Assembly (NCBI GenBank): GCA_947371775.1
Contig: CANBQX010000052.1
Coordinates: forward strand, 1 to 11,755
From: Comamonadaceae bacterium
GTDB taxonomy: Bacteria > Pseudomonadota > Gammaproteobacteria > Burkholderiales > Burkholderiaceae_C
DNA: 11,755 nucleotides
Reading direction: 5' to 3'
Below are positions 6,817 through 11,755 of this stretch, one piece after another. A model generated the notes under the pieces. It searched no databases. It worked only from the letters and a program-made list of their open reading frames with translations, and was not told the DNA's origin. The stretch's first letter is position 1. Each line of letters starts with the position of its first letter. A program made the position numbers and the translations under genes.

Positions 6817-7824
6817 TCAGGGCTGTGCAGCCATCCACTGCACGTACTGGCCCACGCCCGTGGCGACATCGGCAAAGGCGTGGTCGCAACCACTGGCGCG
6901 CAGTGCCGTGAGGTCCGCCTGGGTGTAGCACTGGTATTTGCCACGCAGCGCGTCAGGGAAGGCGATGTATTCCACCAGGCCCATGGCCGCCATGGTTTCC
7001 AAGGCCAGCGGCGCATGCCCGTCCGCTGCGCGCAAGGTGTTGACCACGGCGCTGGCGACATCATTGAACGCTTGCGCGCGACCGGTTCCGAGGTTGAAGA
7101 TGCCGCTCTTCTCAGGGTGGTCGTAGTACCAAAGGTTGACATCGACCACGTCCTTGACGAACACAAAGTCGCGCATTTGCGCACCTGCTGCATAGCCGCC
7201 GTATTCGCCAAACAGCTTGACGCGGCCTTCGGTTTTGAACTGGTGGAACTGGTGGTATGCCACGCTGGCCATGCGGCCTTTGTGCTGCTCGTGGGGGCCA
7301 TACACGTTGAAGTAACGAAAGCCTACGACCTGCGTTTTTGCGTTTTGCAATTGCGGGCCCAGTTCGCGGCGCATCACCTGGTCAAACAGCAGTTTGGAGT
7401 AGCCATAGACGTTGAGCGGTGCTTCAAAAGCGGGGTCTTCTTTGAAGGTGCTGGAGCCGCCATAGGTGGCGGCCGACGATGCATAGAGCAAGCGGGTTCC
7501 TTGCGTCTGCGCGGCCATGAAGAGCTGCTTCGAGGTCTCGAAGTTGTTCTGCATCATGTACTTGCCGTTTTGCTCCATGGTGTCGCTGCAAGCACCTTCA
7601 TGAAACACCGCCTCTACGTGCCCGTATTGGCGGGCAGCAAAGGCCTTGTAAAAAGTATCGGCATCCACGTAGTCGGCGATTTTTAAATCCACCAGGTTGC
7701 GGAACTTATCGCCCTGGGTGAGTTCGTCTACGGCAATGATGTCCTCGATGCCGCGGGCATTGAGCCCGGCAATGATGCGGCTGCCAATAAAGCCGGCAGC
7801 GCCGGTGACCACGATGCGCGTCAT
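6817..7824 (-). CDS. hldD: ADP-L-glycero-D-manno-heptose 6-epimerase
   Basis: The 335-residue protein is a short-chain dehydrogenase/reductase-type epimerase. It has the NADP-binding GAAGFIGS at 8-15, FHEGACSDT at 74-82 typical of HldD, the serine region ASSAATYGG at 115-123, and the catalytic YxxxK pair Tyr140/Lys144 (YGYSK). FRYFNVYGPHEQHKGRMAS (169-187) is also highly characteristic. It converts ADP-D-glycero-D-manno-heptose to the L-glycero form, the last cytoplasmic step in making the heptose donor for LPS inner core. Its ATG at 7824 overlaps the hldA stop (ATGA), so the two are probably translationally coupled. The length is normal for the family. Confidence 0.96.
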   Translation of the reverse strand: MTRIVVTGAAGFIGSRIIAGLNARGIEDIIAVDELTQGDKFRNLVDLKIADYVDADTFYKAFAARQYGHVEAVFHEGACSDTMEQNGKYMMQNNFETSKQLFMAAQTQGTRLLYASSAATYGGSSTFKEDPAFEAPLNVYGYSKLLFDQVMRRELGPQLQNAKTQVVGFRYFNVYGPHEQHKGRMASVAYHQFHQFKTEGRVKLFGEYGGYAAGAQMRDFVFVKDVVDVNLWYYDHPEKSGIFNLGTGRAQAFNDVASAVVNTLRAADGHAPLALETMAAMGLVEYIAFPDALRGKYQCYTQADLTALRASGCDHAFADVATGVGQYVQWMAAQP

Positions 7825-8768
7825 GCAAACAACTCCTGGTAAGACACCGTTGCGGTGCCAAATTTTCCGACCACGATGCCACCGGCCCGGTTGGCCCAGG
7901 GCAGGGCCTGGCGCAGGCTTAAACCCGCGCCCAGCAGCGAGGCCATGGTGGCAATCACCGTGTCGCCTGCGCCCGTCACATCAAACACCTCGCGCGCCTG
8001 GGCGCTCACATGCAACTCGCCCGCCGCATCAAACAAGGTCATGCCTTCTTCGCTGCGGGTGACCAGGACGGCGTCCAATTGCAGGCGCTCGCGCAGGGCA
8101 TGGGCTTTGCTGCGCAGTTCTTCTTCGCTGCTCCAGGGGCCGACCACTTCCTGCATTTCCGAACGGTTGGGGGTGATGACGGTCGCGTTGGCATAGCGCG
8201 CGTAGTCGCTGCCTTTGGGGTCGATCAAGATCGGCTTGCCCGCCGCGCGGGCTTTGGCAATCATGTCGCCAACCTGTGCCAGGCTGCCTTTGCCATAGTC
8301 CGAAAAAATGACCGCGTCCTGGCTCTGCAGCAAGGCCGAGAAGCGCGCCGTTTGGTCGTTGAGTACGCGGTTTTTGGGGGTGTTTTCGAAGTCCAGACGC
8401 AACAGCTGTTGCTGGCGGCCAATCACGCGCAGCTTGACGGTCGTCTTGAGTTCAGCGTCGCGCCCGAAGTGGGTTTGAATGCCGGTTTTTGCCAGCAGCG
8501 CTTCGAGGTGCTGGCTGGCTTCATCGTCACCCACCACGGCCAGCAATGCGGCTTGCGCGCCGAGTGCGGCAATATTGCCCGCCACATTGGCGGCACCGCC
8601 GCCACGTTCTTCCTCGCGGGTCACGCGCACCACGGGAACGGGGGCTTCGGGCGAAATGCGGTCTACGGCGCCGTACCAGTAGCGGTCCAGCATCACGTCA
8701 CCGACAACCAAGACGCGAGACGCGGTCAGTGCTGCGGCGGAGACGGGGGCGGAGATAGTGTGGGTCAT
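7821..8768 (-). CDS. rfaE1: D-glycero-beta-D-manno-heptose 7-phosphate kinase (single-domain RfaE1/HldA type)
   Basis: The 315-residue protein is a PfkB/ribokinase-family kinase. It has VVGDVMLDRYWYG at 21-33, the PfkB signature GGGAANVAGNIAALGA at 57-72, FSDYGKGS and LIDPKGSDY in the middle, and the anion-hole/catalytic motif DVTGAGD at 263-269 with catalytic Asp269. It phosphorylates D-glycero-D-manno-heptose 7-phosphate at C1 in ADP-heptose synthesis. The protein stops after the kinase domain, so the cytidylyltransferase-like half of the fused E. coli HldE is absent and must be encoded elsewhere as HldC/RfaE2. The ATG at 8768 matches family N-termini (VLVVGD about 20 residues in). The next upstream ATG at 8852 would overlap lapB by 58 bases. 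It lies 26 bases after lapB and overlaps hldD by four bases. Confidence 0.94.
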   Translation of the reverse strand: MTHTISAPVSAAALTASRVLVVGDVMLDRYWYGAVDRISPEAPVPVVRVTREEERGGGAANVAGNIAALGAQAALLAVVGDDEASQHLEALLAKTGIQTHFGRDAELKTTVKLRVIGRQQQLLRLDFENTPKNRVLNDQTARFSALLQSQDAVIFSDYGKGSLAQVGDMIAKARAAGKPILIDPKGSDYARYANATVITPNRSEMQEVVGPWSSEEELRSKAHALRERLQLDAVLVTRSEEGMTLFDAAGELHVSAQAREVFDVTGAGDTVIATMASLLGAGLSLRQALPWANRAGGIVVGKFGTATVSYQELFA

Positions 8769-8794
8769 CGTATTGTTCAAATCAGTCTGCGCAA

Positions 8795-9952
8795 TCACAG
8801 CTCTTCCACGCGCCGCGGTGGATAGCTGTCCCAGGCCTGGCAGCCCGGGCAATGCCAGAAATGCTGCTGGGCTTCAAAGCCGCAGGCGGCGCAACGGTAG
8901 CGCTTCAGGGGCTTGACGGCATGGTCCAGCGCACGCTGCACCTGGGGGTGGAATTGTTCGTGCTCGAGTTTTTCACCGGCGATCCATTGGGCGGCTGCCA
9001 CCAGGGAGGGCTGTTTCTCGAGGTGGTGCACATACCAGTCGCGTGCAGTGGCTTCGGAGCTGGCACGCCCGCGCTCCAGGGCCACAATCGCATCCAGCAC
9101 GTCCAGCGATGGGCTTTGGGCATAAGCCGCTTTCAAAGGAATGAGCGCCGCATCCGGCGTGCCACAAGCCTGGGCATAGAGGCGCAGCGGCTGCGCCATC
9201 AAGGCCACGGCGGCGGGCGAGGCGCTGATGGCTTCCAGCAAGGTGGCAAGCGCCATTGCGCTTTCACCCTCCAGAAACTGCAACTGGGCCAAATCCAAGC
9301 GGGGTCGCGCCATCTGGGGTGCCAAGGTGATGGCTTCTGTCAGCACCTGTTGCGCCTGGACGCGGTCGCTGTTGGCTGCCAGGCTGGCAGCCTGTTCGCA
9401 CAGGTAATGGGCCCTGCGTCCGGCAAAACTGCCTTGGTCGGACAGCTCGAGTTTGTGGGCAACTTCCGCGGCTTGCAGCCAGTCGCGCGAGCGCTCGTAG
9501 TTGGCCAACAGTGCCAGGCGGGCTTCGGCTTCAAAACGCGTGCCTTCCAGTTGCAGCAAGGCCGCTTCGGCCCGGTCCAGCAGGCCGGCTTTCAGGTAGT
9601 CCAAGGCGAGGCCGTGCTGTGCGCGGTGGCGGTCATCGGTACTGATGTCGCCCCGCGAGAGCAAATGCTGGTGCACGCGCACGGCGCGCTGGTATTCGCC
9701 GCGGCGGCGAAACAAATTGCCCAGTGCGAAATGCAGTTCAGAGGTGTCGGGGTCGTTCTGGACGGCCTCAATGAAGGCGTCGATGGCCTGGTCTTGCTGC
9801 TCGTTGAGCAAAAAATTCAGACCCCGGAAATAGGCCTTGGGTGCTTGCCGGTTTTCCAGGCGCAGCTGACGCACATCCAGCCGCGAGGCCAGCCAGCCCA
9901 GCACAAAGGCCACGGGCAGGCCCATCAAGATCAGGGTCGGATCAAAGTCCAT
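8795..9952 (-). CDS. lapB: LapB (YciM), LPS assembly/regulation TPR protein with rubredoxin-type zinc ribbon
   Basis: The 385-residue protein has the LapB architecture: one N-terminal membrane anchor (about 5-21, LILMGLPVAFVLGWLAS), a cytoplasmic array of tetratricopeptide-type repeats (about 45-330), and a C-terminal metal-binding ribbon with two CxxC pairs, Cys354/Cys357 and Cys368/Cys371. In E. coli LapB acts with FtsH and PbgA/YejM to control LpxC turnover and so LPS output; its work here is inferred from homology. The ATG at 9952 begins directly before the anchor. The stretch upstream of it is in lapA and not membrane-like. Its start lies 11 bases inside the end of lapA and lacks a Shine-Dalgarno, which points to coupled translation. 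hldA follows after 26 bases, in keeping with a shared LPS role. Confidence 0.94.
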   Translation of the reverse strand: MDFDPTLILMGLPVAFVLGWLASRLDVRQLRLENRQAPKAYFRGLNFLLNEQQDQAIDAFIEAVQNDPDTSELHFALGNLFRRRGEYQRAVRVHQHLLSRGDISTDDRHRAQHGLALDYLKAGLLDRAEAALLQLEGTRFEAEARLALLANYERSRDWLQAAEVAHKLELSDQGSFAGRRAHYLCEQAASLAANSDRVQAQQVLTEAITLAPQMARPRLDLAQLQFLEGESAMALATLLEAISASPAAVALMAQPLRLYAQACGTPDAALIPLKAAYAQSPSLDVLDAIVALERGRASSEATARDWYVHHLEKQPSLVAAAQWIAGEKLEHEQFHPQVQRALDHAVKPLKRYRCAACGFEAQQHFWHCPGCQAWDSYPPRRVEEL

Positions 9953-10241
9953 GGGGAATGGATGCGTTCGAGCTATCCACCACGGCGGCAGGCGGCAGAC
10001 TTTGGTGGGCGCGCGACGCGGCACGGCGCTGGCGCCACCAACGGGGCACCATGCCCAACACGCCGAGCAAGAGGCCGGCTGCGAAAGTGATCAGCACCAC
10101 CAACACCAAGGGCGCGGTCCATTGATAGCCAAAAAAGAAACGCACGGTGACGTCGCTTTGGTTGTTCAGGGCAAAGGCGAACAGGGTGAAAAAAATGGCC
10201 GCCTTCAGCATGTACTGGGCGAGCCAAACAAGAGTTTTCAT
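9942..10241 (-). CDS. lapA: LapA-domain (DUF1049) inner-membrane protein
   Basis: The 99-residue protein has two membrane segments (about 10-26 and 43-65) joined by a short loop that contains NNQSDVTVRFFFGYQW, the typical LapA-domain core. A basic stretch PRWWRQRR (about 66-73) then leads to a polar tail. LapA sits in the inner membrane, and its gene is usually next to lapB; its exact role in LPS assembly is not well defined. The start ATG at 10241 is preceded by AGGAA with good spacing. The end overlaps lapB by 11 bases. It lies 44 bases after ihfB, so it is likely part of the same transcript. Confidence 0.92.
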   Translation of the reverse strand: MKTLVWLAQYMLKAAIFFTLFAFALNNQSDVTVRFFFGYQWTAPLVLVVLITFAAGLLLGVLGMVPRWWRQRRAASRAHQSLPPAAVVDSSNASIPHGL

Positions 10242-10285
10242 GGCGTTCCTAGTGGGCGGACAGATTCTATCGGTCAGCGCACAGG

Positions 10286-10609
10286 TTAACGCAGCTTGTG
10301 CATGCCTTGCACGTCTTGCAATTGGGCGGTCTGGGCATCCACCGCTTCGCGCAAGGCTTTGCCGGGCTTGAAGTGCGGCACGCGCCGCTCAGGGATGGCC
10401 ACGCTCTCGCCACTGCGCGGATTGCGGCCCATGCGGGGCGGACGGTGGTTGACAGAAAAGCTGCCAAAACCCCGGATCTCAATGCGCTGGCCGCGCACCA
10501 GGGCGTCGTTCATGGCGTCCAGAATGGCCTTGACCGCAAACTCCGCATCCTGGTGCGTGAGTTGGCTGAACCGATTGGCCAGTGCTTCTACAAGGTCAGA
10601 GCGCGTCAT
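10286..10609 (-). CDS. ihfB: Integration host factor subunit beta
   Basis: The 107-residue protein belongs to the HU/IHF family. It has the helical dimerisation body (about 1-40), the RGFGSFSV strand (46-53), and the DNA-wrapping beta-arm with the signature GRNPRSGE (61-68), whose Pro64 intercalates into DNA. PHFKPGKALREAV (78-90) closes the fold. TRSDLVEALA at the start and the position next to rpsA identify the beta rather than alpha subunit. IHF bends DNA sharply at specific sites in transcription, replication and recombination. The C-terminal extension of about 13 residues (DAQTAQLQDVQG region) is a little longer than in E. coli. The ATG at 10609 matches the family start, and the 49-codon reading upstream of it is not homologous to anything I know. 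No strong ribosome site is visible. A terminator-like hairpin ends 23 bases upstream. Confidence 0.96.
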   Translation of the reverse strand: MTRSDLVEALANRFSQLTHQDAEFAVKAILDAMNDALVRGQRIEIRGFGSFSVNHRPPRMGRNPRSGESVAIPERRVPHFKPGKALREAVDAQTAQLQDVQGMHKLR

Positions 10610-10632
10610 GGAAGTGAAAACTCGTGGGACAC

Positions 10633-10666
10633 AAAAAACGACCGGTGCGCAAGGCAACCGGCCGTT
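10633..10666 (-). terminator. Probable Rho-independent terminator after rpsA
   Basis: On the minus strand a stem (10657-10666 with 10637-10646, ten base pairs including one G-T wobble) encloses a ten-base loop. A run of six T residues at 10638-10633 follows, the innermost two also forming the base of the stem. It begins 28 bases after the rpsA stop and ends just before ihfB. The plus-strand side lacks a matching T run. It could fully terminate rpsA or act as a partial attenuator that sets ihfB level. Confidence 0.75.
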
Positions 10667-10694
10667 CCTAGAGGTCAACGAAGCAGGGAAGTGC

Positions 10695-11755
<1,061 letters not shown>

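Noticed and set aside
6791..6931. N-terminal extension of the comEA-like protein to position 6931
   Set aside because: The added 47 residues overlap hldD, are Arg/Pro/Cys-rich and would bury the signal peptide inside the protein.
8852..10090. Long plus-strand reading frame opposite lapB (412 codons)
   Set aside because: Its Gly/Gln-rich translation has no recognisable motif and is fully antisense to lapB and lapA.

Overview
The window looks like ordinary chromosomal core DNA from a betaproteobacterium of the order Burkholderiales, most likely family Comamonadaceae. This rests on the high GC content, the protein sequences, and a gene order (rpsA, ihfB, lapA, lapB, heptose kinase, heptose epimerase, comEA-like) that I know from that order. 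No mobile element, CRISPR array, prophage or sign of recent transfer was found. Almost all of the sequence is accounted for, and no stretch longer than about 200 bases lacks a gene or RNA feature.

Layout. Region A (1-2394) reads on the minus strand. From high to low coordinates it holds a small His/Gln/Ala-rich protein of unknown function, tRNA-Leu(CAA) with a strong terminator, a bacteriohemerythrin, an FMN-dependent L-lactate dehydrogenase (lldD), and the first 26 codons of dinB (DNA polymerase IV), which is cut by the window edge. Region B (2585-6087) reads on the plus strand: tex, an RNA-binding transcription accessory protein, followed 14 bases later by a patatin-like hydrolase. Region C (6084-11755) reads on the minus strand: rpsA (ribosomal protein S1, 5' part missing), a terminator-like hairpin, ihfB, lapA, lapB, hldA/rfaE1, hldD/rfaD, a secreted ComEA-like helix-hairpin-helix protein, and crcB/fluC. 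The patatin-like gene and crcB converge, with overlapping stop codons.

How the genes work together. Region C combines translation (S1) and nucleoid architecture (IHF beta) with lipopolysaccharide work. LapA and LapB are inner-membrane proteins linked to control of LPS synthesis. HldA phosphorylates the heptose precursor and HldD makes the final ADP-L-glycero-D-manno-heptose for the inner core. lapA-lapB, hldA-hldD and comEA-crcB overlap at start and stop, which suggests translational coupling. The middle step of heptose synthesis, the adenylyltransferase (HldC/RfaE2), is not in the window because the kinase here has a single domain. In region A, lldD feeds respiration from lactate and the hemerythrin probably binds oxygen; no functional link between them is shown.

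Nothing clearly amounts to a new system. The items most worth a second look are the uncharacterised His-rich 85-residue protein, the Cys-containing tail of the hemerythrin, the patatin-like enzyme tied to tex, and the terminator directly in front of ihfB.
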